Assembly (NCBI GenBank): GCA_022496185.1
Contig: WTXG01000021.1
Coordinates: 1 to 64,000, forward strand
Length of the DNA stretch: 64,000 nucleotides
Reading direction: 5' to 3'
DNA from: Multifurca ochricompacta
Lineage: Eukaryota > Basidiomycota > Agaricomycetes > Russulales > Russulaceae
Part shown: one piece after another, positions 44,244 through 55,726 of the stretch
How the letters are laid out: every line of letters begins with the position of its first letter
Numbering within the stretch: the first letter of the stretch is position 1
The notes under the pieces: model-generated
Databases searched by the model: none
Told to the model about the DNA's origin: nothing
What the model saw: only the letters and a program-made list of their open reading frames with translations
Translations under genes and position numbers: made by a program

Positions 44244-44826
44244 TGTTACAACTCACTGTCGACTGTCTGGACAGTGGGTTGTATGCGAAGGGGAAGGGAT
44301 TTGGAAGTGGGCAAAGGATGAGAGTGAGGGTGAAAGTGCAAAGGAGACGAAGCGAACAGCTCAAGGGCAGGGGACGAGAAGCCTTCCACAAGGTGGGGCT
44401 AATCTCCTAGGTAATCAGGAACCGGATCACAAGTGGACAGTCTGGAGCTGTCCATTCTATTCCCAAAGGGTTTATATACATAATTACAACCGGGACTTTG
44501 GTCTGTGCACCACTTTAGGGGAGGTTAACTTCGCTTTAACTCCCTACTGATCCGCCAATGAGAATAGCCCCACTTTTGGGCTTAGAAATCCGCAGTCCAC
44601 AGTCCGCAGTCCGCAGTTTGTGGACTGCTGTTTAGGCATTGTGGGGTTCTGTTAGTACTCTTCCCACAGCTCTCCAATTTGGCAGGAGTCCGGTCCTGGT
44701 CTGGACCGGCCCTTCTCTGGTCTTAATCTAGGGTTATCTTCATCTCTGAGGGTTTTACAAGGTCTTCTGGGAGTGTCTGAGGATTTCTGGGGGTCAGGAG
44801 GTTTTCTAGGGTGTCAGTTCATGACA
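44244..44826 (-). repeat. Gypsy-C 5' LTR
   Basis: 583 bp, differing from the 3' LTR by about ten substitutions, one ccgcagt unit and a 1-bp length change. TATA (minus tatataaa, 44478-44471) precedes the inferred RNA start AGACTGTCCA (44443-44434) by 35 nt. Confidence 0.92.
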
Positions 44827-45323
44827 GTTGATGCAATGGCTGAGTAAGACTTGGGTAGAGCCTTGATGAGGATAAATGAAAATTGGAGATCAGAGATCTC
44901 CATCTCGTTGTTCTTGAGACTGATGCAAGCTTCATTCAGCTTTTGTAATTGCGGGAGCATTGGCGAGGAGTCATCAAGGGCAGTGCCTGTGAGGGATGCC
45001 CAAGTGTTGAATGTAGACATAGATCCAACTCCTCCATAGACACAGTGCAGCTCATCCCACTTAGCTTTACAAGTAGCAAACTTAGTATCATCTGCTACAG
45101 CCATCCAGACATCCTTCTGAGTGTAAACTTCAAGGACACCTATGAGAATGCCTTCCTTTTCGTCCCAGTCTGCTGGGAGAGTAGGGGGTGGGGGACTGAC
45201 TAAGTGGTTCTGGACACCATTCATCCGGAAGATTGCCATCATGCATGCCAACCAAGTAGGCCAGTTTGCTCCATTGAGGATCTCGATCATGGCTGAAGGT
45301 GGGAATGAAAATGTAGGGGCCAT
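44827..45323 (-). pseudogene. Copia-3 gag fragment
   Basis: The minus frame starts at an ATG near 45323 (MAPTFSFPPSAMIEILNG) and continues through NWPTWLACMMAIFRMNG, KAKWDELHCVYGG and QLQKLNEACISLKNNE to SYSAIASTV, typical of the UBN2-type copia gag. It is cut at 44827 by the Gypsy-C 5' LTR. Zinc knuckle and pol are absent. Confidence 0.8.
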
Positions 45324-45332
45324 GCTGCTAAG

Positions 45333-45667
45333 CAATGGTTTTCAATCTGGGTGGAGCATTAGACCCAGATTATCAAGATCGGACCAACCCCAATGCATCC
45401 AACTGTACACTCTGAACTCAGAAGTCCAGTCCCTTGTAAGGGATTACTCACACATGCTTCAGCGTCGCCACACTACCTCACACAGCTTGCACGAAGCCCA
45501 GGTGAGGGGCCCAGTCTACACCGATCCACCAGTTCCAGGAGCCAGGGAATGGGGTTCTACAAGTGAACAGAGGCTTGCCTTTTTGGGAGATATCAAAAAA
45601 CGTGTGGTCTGAAAAGGAAGCTTGTGTAATAAAGTGTTGATCTTCTTCTGGATTATTTAGTTATGGC
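45333..45667. other. Copia-3 leader region, no gene
   Basis: Between the gag ATG and the primer site I see no coding potential. It begins on the plus strand with CAATGGTTTTCAA (45333-45345), which resembles a hAT-type terminal repeat. Confidence 0.4.
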
Positions 45668-45681
45668 CAGGGCCCATAACC
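45668..45681 (-). other. Copia-3 primer binding site
   Basis: The minus strand reads ggttatgggccctg next to the LTR edge, the same half-tRNA-Met-like word as in Copia-2. Confidence 0.65.
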
Positions 45682-46140
45682 TGTGGAATGCAGCTGAGGT
45701 TAGATAAGCGCTACCTAAACAGGTAGCAAGATAATTCAGTTGTGAATGGTCAAAACTGTATATATTAATTAGTCTTTACCTAAACAGGTAGCAAGATAAC
45801 TACATGAGTAATGTTAGCTATACACGTGGTAAAGATAATCTAAGTAAATACTCACTTCAGTTGTGAATGGTCAAAACTGAAGTGTACAACACAGAAATAA
45901 TGTCCTTAAATACTGTAAAGAGTGTGCTGTGCTATGGTCATGAAGGATTGTATCTTAATCATAAGTAATCATAACTAATGAGTGGAATGTCAGTAGGTAT
46001 ATTACAATGTCCACTTAACTCCGTCTTGTACTGGCAACTCTGGTCACCTCTGATCTGGTCTGGCCAACTCTGATCTGTTACTGGCTCAACAGTCACATGT
46101 CCAACAAAAAGAAAGAGACAATGCAGCAGGGTTCATAACA
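45682..46140 (-). repeat. Copia-3 5' LTR
   Basis: Read on the minus strand it starts TGTTATGAACCCTGCTGC and ends ATTCCACA, directly before the primer site. It contains duplicated words acctaaacaggtagcaag (45713 and 45778) and cagttgtgaatggtcaaa (45737 and 45858). There is no partner LTR in the window. Confidence 0.65.
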
Positions 46141-46785
46141 TTCATCCTCAAAATGGAAAAAAACCAGACTTAACTGGACTTTTAAGCACTAAACATATTT
46201 AAAGATACCCTGTAGCATACATCAGACTAGATCTTGCATTTTTGGGGCTGCAGATGTATTTTATTTAGGAATTTCTACTGATCTTGTCAATGACAGGTTG
46301 GGAAATGTATACCTGTACCCGTACCCGGCAAAACCCGTGGCGCTCACCCGCACGGGTTTGAAAACCCTTGCTGATCACTTATTCCCACAAAGATGAAATA
46401 CATGATGGGTTCAAGTTTAGATTTTGAACTGCCCACAAAGCACTCCACTGGCCTGCATTTGTTGCCTGGGCAGCACTGCAATACTGGTTTGAAAGGATAG
46501 ATGGAGAGCTGTCAATTTTCCTCGCCTGGTGCCAAACATCCCTTCAGACACACGTTACGCCCGTGGACCCTCTCGCCCGCCCTAATATTTACACAGAAAA
46601 ATTAAAAGGAGGACAAAGATCAAGACGCATTCCAATAACAACCATAGCGAAACGCGAAACATAAACGTTGATTGAATAAATTCCATCTGCCCTTTGTATT
46701 ATCCCACCCTTTTCCATCATCATCATCACCACCCATCATCATCACCAATCATCGTTTCGGTCAGTCATCATTAAGTTTGGCACAC
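46141..46785. other. Border between transposon nest and gene island
   Basis: No ORF is supported. A GC-rich cluster of acccg/cgggt words lies at 46317-46367 (tacccgtacccgg, cacccgcacgggtttg). The stretch from about 46560 should hold the promoter of the next gene. Confidence 0.4.
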
Positions 46786-47440
46786 ATGATGTCGTCGGAC
46801 ATGGCCTTTGCATCTTTTGCACCCTCCGCGGTCACGATATCCGCAATGATGTCGGTTTCTGCCCTCACAACCCCAAAGCCACTGCGTGCGTCAGGGTCTA
46901 TATCAAGTTCGGTGTCAACACCCACGTGCAGGTCTTTGCCCGTCCAGCACGACATGACGACACCTCGAGCGCGGGCACGCGCGGCACGTTTGCGCGCTAA
47001 CGAGGCCGCGGAGCGCCAGGAAGACCAGGCGGCGCTTATCACGACACCGGTGAGCGAACGATTCAATTACGTCCTCCGTTCCACAACGCGGCTAGCACTA
47101 CTGGATGGAGTACCAGTATCATTGCTTCTTTTTTCTTTCCTTTACTTGCTATCATATATCGCTTTGACTGATACGGGCTTACCTTTTCTTGTTTTCCCAC
47201 CAGGCACAGTGGGCGCTGCTAAGACGATCGTTCGTGGGTGTGAAAACGGAATTCACTGATCTCGATGGATTATCATGGAACGTGTCCCCACAGGTATCAG
47301 CAGGGGCCGTTCCAAGGACACATACACATACATTGAAGGTGTGCGCTTCAGCCAGCGCGCCGGTTATTACACTTGACGATAAGACGGTGCGTGCGAGCCA
47401 GAGGAGGAAACAACGGTTGCCGGTCTCGGTGGGTGGGTAG
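46786..47440 (+). CDS. Hypothetical protein, two exons
   Basis: Exon 1 is 46786-47109 and exon 2 is 47204-47440. The 94-bp intron has a GT..AG pair, a ctgat-like branch region and the acceptor ttttcccaccag, and joins in phase 0. The 186-residue product has a Ser/Thr/Pro-rich N-terminus, an Arg/Ala-rich helical stretch (residues about 62-80) and a middle part (FNYVLRSTTRLALLDG, AQWALLRRSFVGVKTEF) that reads continuously across the splice. The tail is basic. I do not recognise a family. The ATG at 46786 is the first in a good context; an in-frame upstream start is less likely. A second intron in the tail (gtatcagc after NVSPQ) is possible. Confidence 0.45.
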
Positions 47441-48006
47441 GATCAGACAGTGCTGGGGATGGCTCACTCGTGATATGTGATATGCATCGGTCGGGATGGG
47501 AGAGACTTCGCGAGTCGATTGTAATGCTCTCGCACACCTGCATAAGTTGCTCATAGAACATTGATGATCTTGCTTCATACATGAATCTTTGGCGAGCGAG
47601 GATATGGAATGCTGTTTTGGAAGTCCCTGATACTAGTGCGCAAGTAGACTTACTGTTCTGTTTAGTTGCAGTAGCACTGGCAGTGGAATGGAAAGAAGGA
47701 CATTGTTCGTTTCTCTCTCTCGTGCAAACCGAGGATTCTGTCGAAATAGAAGGTTGGTCTGATGGGCGTTACTTGCTGACATTTATCAAAGCAAATCTTA
47801 GTCGACCCCCAAAACAAGGCTAGAACGGAACAAGTGGTCATGAGAGCGAGCGAGGAAAAATAATCTCTTCTTCATTTTAATGCATACGTTATCGCGAAAG
47901 CCTTCCTTACTCATCACCCCCACCTATCACCCTATATCTTCTCCTCTTTCTCGCTCGCACCTCACCATTTCCCACCATTTTGCAGCATAAACTACTCACA
48001 CCCAAA
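47441..48006. other. Intergenic region upstream of GDP-fucose synthase
   Basis: An 80-codon plus ORF (47581-47823) has no recognisable motif. The last 100 bp are pyrimidine-rich (ctcctctttctcgctcg), as is common just before fungal start codons. No gene is supported here. Confidence 0.4.
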
Positions 48007-49459
<1,453 letters not shown>

Positions 49460-49794
49460 CCTGAATCCTTTCTCCTTCTCCCCCGTTGAAATTATGTGTT
49501 GACGAGAAGTGGCATGTATGGACTGGATAGACTAACTAGTCCATCTGCGCTTGATTAGACAATTAATTGCTCGATCCTGTAGGGGTATTCAAACAAGCGT
49601 TGGATATTGTTGTCGTGCGCGATGATTCCGAAGTCTATTACCCAAAGTACGTGACTCACATGACCATGAGGTCCGCCAAGATAATCCTCAACCCTAATTC
49701 TCAAAGAGTGCATGCGTCTACGCATAAATTGTGTTTTGTCTCTTTTTTTTTCTAATTCTATAGCAAAGGGATGACCAGGCCAGACGACGATCAT

Positions 49795-50656
49795 TTACAT
49801 GAGTGACAAGTCACCGAACTTTTCCTTGTATCCGGGTACGGTCCACTTGCCCTTCTTCACCATGTTCTCGACCGTCTCGAGGATGCGGGGGTGCGCCTGA
49901 CCGACTTCTTCGACCTGTGAGTCATTTGGGACGGCCGGTCAGGTTCTCCGAAAACAACAACAAAAAAAAAAAAAGGGGGAATATGGCGGGGGGAGGATGG
50001 TAAGATGAAACGCACCGTGAGGTCTTCGAAAGGACGCGCGTCCTGGATGTTGGAAAGGGTCGCCTGAAGGTCCTTCAATTCAACGTCGATTTGTGCCTCT
50101 GTCTCCTTCGCCTTGGCGATCTACCAACGCGTACAGCCAAAAAATAATAATAATAATGATGTTGATGATGACGATGATGATGACGATGACGGAGTGATGT
50201 GACTCACCGCCTTGGTCTCAAACGTCTCAATGGCCTTGACGTGCGCGCCAACGTCGTAAGTGACAGGTTTAAAGTCACGGAGGATCTTTTCCGCCTCGTC
50301 AACGATGGTTTTATTCTTCAAGGCAGAACGGTAGTGCGCAAAATCAACTGTCGTTGGTTGGGCATTCAGTTGACCGGCAATGCGCTGGGCATCCGAATGG
50401 CGTTTGCGGAATGCCTGCAGGGCGGCAACGGTCTCTGGGGGTGAAAGGGGGGGGGGGGGGGGGCGTCAAGGGATGACCTGGGGAGAAAGAGAGGAAAAGG
50501 GGGGGAGGGTAAAATACCTTTTCCGAGACCAAGTGTTGAGTAAATGCGGGTGAAATCCTAATGTTTGTTTGGACGGAAGGATGAGTGCTTTGCTCGGAGT
50601 TGACGGGGGGAAAGAGAACGTACGACCGCAGCTGTGGTGGCAGCTTTTGAGGCCAT
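49795..50656 (-). CDS. ATP7: Mitochondrial F1Fo-ATP synthase subunit d
   Basis: This is a subunit of the peripheral stalk that holds F1 against Fo in the inner mitochondrial membrane. Exons on the minus strand: 50656-50624, 50557-50518, 50434-50208, 50120-50016, 49914-49795, giving 174 residues, the same length as I recall for the yeast protein. Recognisable blocks are TRIYSTLGLGKETVAAL, QPTTVDFAHYRSALKN, LKDLQATLSNIQDARPFEDL and the C-terminal MVKKGKWTVPGYKEKFGDL. All four introns (66-101 bp) have GT..AG ends and keep frame. The intron 50435-50517 has a 17-C polypyrimidine run (G run on the plus strand, 50447-50463). No typical cleavable presequence is seen, as in the family. It is divergent from the next gene. 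Confidence 0.95.
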
Positions 50657-51248
50657 TATAAGGGCTGATTCAAAGGGTTATCAGATTGAGCCTAAGATAT
50701 ACTGTGAGTTTCAGAAAAAAAACAACCACATACTGAAAAAGAATGTAAGAACGGAGGGATTAAACTTGGTTGGTCGTTGTTGTCGTCGATGGGGGAAGGG
50801 AGTTTGACCCTTGTTGACAGGAGTGTTCGGCCGGCCGGAGTTTAGCGTCACATGACTTCCTTAATTAGAATATTTACTCCCGACATCCACCGGGATGCGG
50901 GATGAATTCGCTTGCCCTCGCGTCGGGTTTGATGTGTGCACGGTGGGCCAAGTCAATTGGACACTCTTGCTCTTGCTCTTGTTGATCGATTAATTTGCCG
51001 AGGCTATCAATTCTATTCGGAACGGAAAACGAAGTTTGGATCCCCTCCTCCCTTGTTCCACCGCGGGATCTCCCACCACCACAAAGCCAGAGCAGAAGAT
51101 TTCTCCCTCGTGTTCTTCGCGGGTGTTATTATTTTTCTCATCATGACATTCTTGGACTTCGTCCTCTTCCTAATCCTCCCCTTTCTCACTCTAATCACCG
51201 TGGCTAGACGGTGGCCAATTTTGACGGCTACAGGAAGCAGCAACCTTC
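50657..51248. promoter_or_regulatory. Shared upstream region of ATP7 and the HRQ-family gene
   Basis: About 590 bp lie between the divergent starts. I see no defined promoter element. An open plus frame at 51144-51385 encodes a hydrophobic stretch (FLDFVLFLILPFLTLITVA) that might be an N-terminal membrane anchor of the next gene if an undetected splice or a frame error connects them. Confidence 0.4.
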
Positions 51249-53118
51249 ATGCCCCATCGGTTGAGAATGGCAAACCTAAATCATTCCGGACAGACGGTGA
51301 CGACAACCCGAATAAAGATCGGCGACCTGGAGGCGAGTTTCACGACGCCACAAATACTCAGACGGGTAGATCGATTGATGAGTAGATGGGATTTAGATTG
51401 GACCGCTGTAGACTTTGTCTACCCTCCCGTGACGTCTATTACTGAACCACTCGATCAAATACCACCTCGTCCTTATCGCCCATACAAACCAGGTCGTTAC
51501 CAGTCAGCATCTTTGTCGCCACTTTTGCATGCATCACATCCCACCAACAGGCTTATTTTCCCTTTTATTTTTTTTAATTTAAAAAAAAAAAATAATTAAA
51601 TAAACAGCGTGACGATGGGTATTCGCCCGATGGAGTGGGATTCTTGGATTGAGGTACGTTCTCCATCATTTTTCATCAGCGTTTAATACACCCTAAAGAA
51701 AAAAAATAATACACCGCCCGCTCGCCCGCGTGCGTTGAATTGGTGTTTTTTTTTGGTTTTTTGTTGGGTATAACGAAAAAGTTGGACCGTGATTTCCCCG
51801 CATACTACCATTTGCGCGCCGCACGCCTCGCCTCACCACGCGGGCCCAAACTTCTTCGTACGCTTCCTGACCGTCCGAAACTCGTGCGTGGCGGCGCCGA
51901 TGCTGCGCGCGAACTCGTGCACGAACTCGCGGAGTTCCTAGTCGCGCGTTATCCGGGTGTATATCGCGCGACGCGACGCGCGGGTGTGATCGTCGCTGTA
52001 GAAGTGCTCCCCGTGGGGGTTACGCACGATCTAGAGAAGGAGGATTCAATGATGGTGGCCACGATGTTGCAAGTTATTTATTTGTTTATTTATTTATTTT
52101 CTACAACCTTTCTTATTTTAAATTTTTTAATTTTTAGGATCCAGGACGACCTGGCGATCATGATCGAAGGCGCGGACGGACAATATTATCTTCAGGCCGG
52201 TGCTATCCTTCTTGGTGGTTCGTCATCCGCGGTAGCTCCCCCTCCCTCCTTCTTTCTCGTTCGTTGACATGCGAACACAGGCTCATGGCGTCTCGAAGAT
52301 AAAATTGGTCTTCCACTTGACGCGATTCACACGAGTGGCCACGTACCTCACTGTATGCGCCTTTCCTTCCCTTTCCTTCCCTTCCTTCCTTCCGTATTCT
52401 CGATGCCCCCCTTCCCCTTCCCCTTCCCCTTCCCCTTCCCCTCCCCCTGTTCTTTCTCCCACACCCACGCAACATCCTTCTTCTCTACACCCATGGCTGA
52501 CCTGTAGCAGATGAAGAAAAACTTCAGCCGTCACTCACGCGCTTCTTCCGGCGTCTTTCTCCGAGCTCACCCGTAGTACGGAACAACTGGCTTCTCCAAG
52601 TCCTCCCACCCACACCCAAACTTACATCATCCACCCATACTGCTCTTGAAGAGCTTGATTGGGCTGAGGGGACTTATGGTCCTGAGGAAATGCTGGGGAC
52701 GTCTCCACGTCCCTCACCGCCGAAACCCCAACCGGAGAGGATGCGTTTACGTGTGGAACGTCAGACACTGCGGCGATTACCACGTAGCGGCGCGATCGTG
52801 TTCACGATTCGCGTTTACTTGACTCCGCTGGCTGAGTTGGGGCCTGGCGCGGCGGGGCGGTTGGCCGGAGCGATCCGTGGCATGAAGGAGCATGATGTAG
52901 TGTATAGGTGAGTTTTTCTTTAAAGCTTTATTCTTGTTCCCCCTCTGTTATTTTGTTGGTCTTTGTACAAGACGGGCCAAGTCAGGGAGTTTGTGAATAC
53001 TCTCTCTAATGCGGTTTATGTTAGGCATCGGAGGCAGTGGAATTTTGAAGATGCGGCACTGGAATGGTTGGATGGGCGACATCGGGAGGAGATCAAAGAA
53101 GGTTTGGTACAGGAGTAA
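51249..53118 (+). CDS. HRQ-family / DUF3445 protein (heme-dependent oxidative demethylase-like)
   Basis: Exons: 51249-51502, 51608-51653, 51782-52065, 52138-52217, 52281-52352, 52511-52907, 53025-53118, giving 408 residues with every junction in frame. Family landmarks are YRPYKPGRYHVTMGIRPM (the N-terminal signature), LDRDFPAYYHLRA, QDDLAIMIEG, YYLQAGAILL, WRLEDKIGLPL with IHTSGHVPHY, FFRRLSP and the C-terminal HRRQW motif that names the family. Bacterial relatives in PF11927 are heme-dependent oxidative N-demethylase subunits; the substrate in fungi is unknown to me. Intron 52353-52510 is filled by a ccttcc microsatellite. The N-terminus is uncertain: the ATG at 51249 is in frame, but an upstream membrane segment lies in another frame. 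Two donors are weak (GTCAGC, GTTGCA). Confidence 0.85.
52361..52446 (+). repeat. Pyrimidine microsatellite in an intron of the HRQ gene
   Basis: ctttccttcc, cttcc and ccccttcccctt units with no purine over long stretches, within intron 52353-52510. It may act as an extended polypyrimidine tract. Confidence 0.85.
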
Positions 53119-53590
53119 GTAAGTGAATTAGGATCGATCCCTTAGAAAAAGATACCGAAGATCCTTTCGAGACGACTCGGACCAATATACATACGTATGA
53201 GTGCATGATGATAGAACGAACGATAACGAGGAAAAAGCGAGAATGTCATGATCCTGTCATATCTAATTTATCCTTATCTCGGAGTGTGAAGAGAATTGAA
53301 CGAGGATTATTATTAAAATCAAATAAAGCCTACTGGCAGATAGAGCGCGCTCTCCTCGCAAGCTGATTGGATTCTCTTCACCTCACTCACCTCCACCCCA
53401 CTCTAACAACAACAAAAAAAAAACCAACAATAAGCTCTAGTTTAACGAACCCGCGGGGCGCCCTCAACAGAGAATAAATGACGCTCGCGTGTTATTGTGT
53501 TCCTATCAGCCTCCATCAGCCACTATCAGCCAACAACCTTCCCTTCTCTGGTTTCGGCTGCGCGCGAACATGTTTCATTCATTCATTCAT

Positions 53591-53626
<36 letters not shown>

Positions 53627-55726
53627 TGTATGCTGTGACATATATATAAACACCGTATTTCTTATAAAATCTTGTTGTTTTACCTACTGATAACTACAGA
53701 AACAGACATAACACACCATACAATTTAAATGTCATTTATCGACATCGACATCAACTCCAATTGTTGCGCGCACGCGCGCGCTTGCAACGATCACCACCAC
53801 CACCCCTCTCCCTCTTTTCCACCCAGATAATTTGGGTAGTTCCAGTTCACATGTCACTTGTACAGATCAACGGTGGTGGTGGTGGTGGTGGTGGTGTCGT
53901 AGTGCTGTTTCCGTGTCAAGTTTTACGGGTGTCACGGGTTTACAGGTCTAGAATTACTTACTTTTACTATAGAAGGGGGGGGGGGTCTAGACAGGTGAGT
54001 ATGACGTCATAGTTTTTTTTGACGACCCGTGTATACCAACACCAACGACCCTTGTACGCCCCTCTACGGATAAATAATGTAATGGAAGGGAACCCATATA
54101 AATATAAAATATATTCCTTTTTTTTTTTTCTTATATCTAACTTTCTGCTCGAACTTTCTGTTATTGCGGCGTAGCATGTATGTATGCGAAGAGACCAACC
54201 CTTTTTTTTTTTTTATAATAAAATAAAAAAACATAATAAGAGAGTGTCGGAATCTTGTCGGAATGAATGAATGAATGAATGAAGCCATCACATAACAATC
54301 AATCAATGTTATGTATATGTATGTGTGTATGTGTGTATGTATGTATGTATGTGTGTGTAGGAAGTTGTTGTTTTTTAGGAACCTCTCGGCCGAGAGAAAT
54401 TGTGCCGATAACCCGCGAAAAAAAAAAAAGATGTATATACAAACTTTGCGATACGCGGACGCGAGGGAAAGGAAAGGAAAAGGAAGTAAAAAAGGAAGGT
54501 GGGCGTCGGTAATGGGTAGGTAAAGTATTAATTTACTTTGAATGCATCCTATATCTATCCTCCATCTACCTTTCCATCTAGCTATCCAATCCATCACATC
54601 CATTTATCACATCCATCTATCCATCCATCCATCCATCCATCACAATCTATCCAACGCAACGTCCATCTTTTCTAATCCTATAATATGGCTAACGCAAATC
54701 AAATCAAACCAACAACGACAACAACAACAACAACAACAACAACAAAGGCTCAACTTAAAAAACTACCACTTCTATAGAAGTAACAACAACACCCCCAACA
54801 ACCTCACTCACACCTCACCTCACCTCCTCCGTCATGTCATGTCATGTCATATAAACGACCTTTACCCTATTCCTATTCCTTTTTTTTTTTTTTTCTAAAG
54901 CGATCTTTCCGCTCCACAAACACGAGGGGGGGAAGGGGATAGAGTAAAAAAGTATAATAATAATAAAAAGATGTGAGGAATGAGGAAAAATTGAATGGAC
55001 TGAATATTTTTATTCTTCCCTTCCCCCAAGGTGTGTAAGTAAGGAGGAGAGGGAGGCCCTACCCACTGGTAGGTTCCTACCAAAACAAAAATAAAATTTC
55101 CTTTATGATCCGTTTTCTCCGTTGGGTTCGTCCGTCCGTTCGTCCGTCCGCCCTCGTGCTGCTTCAATTAAAAAAAAACACGCACACGCACCACGCACCA
55201 CGCACCACGCACACATGCCTGGCTCCAAGTTCCAGACCCCATCTATGAACCCACCCAACTCCATCTTCCCCATTTAATTTGATATTAAAAAAAAAACGCG
55301 CCCCAGCCATTTTATGAATGAATGAGACACGGTCAGAAACTTCTCTTTGGATTACAAGTCTTTTCATAATATTCCCAATTGTGTCAGCTTTTCGTAAAAA
55401 AAAAAAAAGAAAACCAGTGGTACAACAAGCTGCTGATATGGTGTGAGTGATTCATGACATGGCGGCTAGACCGCCGCGCGTATGGTAAAGGTCGCTGAGT
55501 GGGTGGGGGGGGTTGACTACTACTAGACACTATCTTAAGATGGCTACGACGGGGAAGAAAACTTGGGTTTGTGAGCACAGAGCATACAACTGCCGAGTAG
55601 AGTGCAACGATGAGAGACGTGTAAGAAAATGAAATGAAAAGTAATAAAAAAAAAAGAAATTCCAATCTGAAAAAGCAAAAAAAAAAAAGGAAAACACCTA
55701 CGAACGGTTCAAGATAGAAAGGGGAA
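53119..55726. other. Gene-free interval between two convergent genes, rich in microsatellites
   Basis: 2.6 kb without supportable coding sequence. Simple repeats: attc/tc/tg run at 53576-53630, ggt run at 53872-53896, gaat run near 54261-54282, tgta-type repeats at 54312-54358, catc run near 54613-54640, aca run near 54715-54745, cgcacca repeats near 55185-55212, and many A or T runs. The open frames here (up to 179 codons) are low-complexity and not taken as genes. Confidence 0.6.

Larger units (their letters stand above)
35517..44826 (-). mobile_element. Gypsy-C: chromovirus with both LTRs, minus strand
   Basis: 9310 bp with LTRs at 35517-36107 (3') and 44244-44826 (5'). Reading leftwards, it has about 3 kb of upstream ORFs (ORF-a, ORF-b, ORF-c), gag with zinc knuckle, protease, RT, RNase H, integrase and chromodomain. 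Pol is interrupted by what look like single-base deletions near 38310 and 37260. The flanking 5-mers ttgtc (35512-35516) and gttga (44827-44831) do not match, and the flanks belong to different elements (Gypsy-A copy 2 and Copia-3). The ends therefore do not derive from a simple insertion. Confidence 0.93.

Noticed and set aside
47581..47823. 80-codon ORF between the hypothetical gene and GDP-fucose synthase
   Set aside because: No motif, no intron support and length compatible with chance.
54064..54603. 179-codon minus ORF rich in Phe, Lys and His-Thr repeats
   Set aside because: Made almost entirely of microsatellites and A/T runs.
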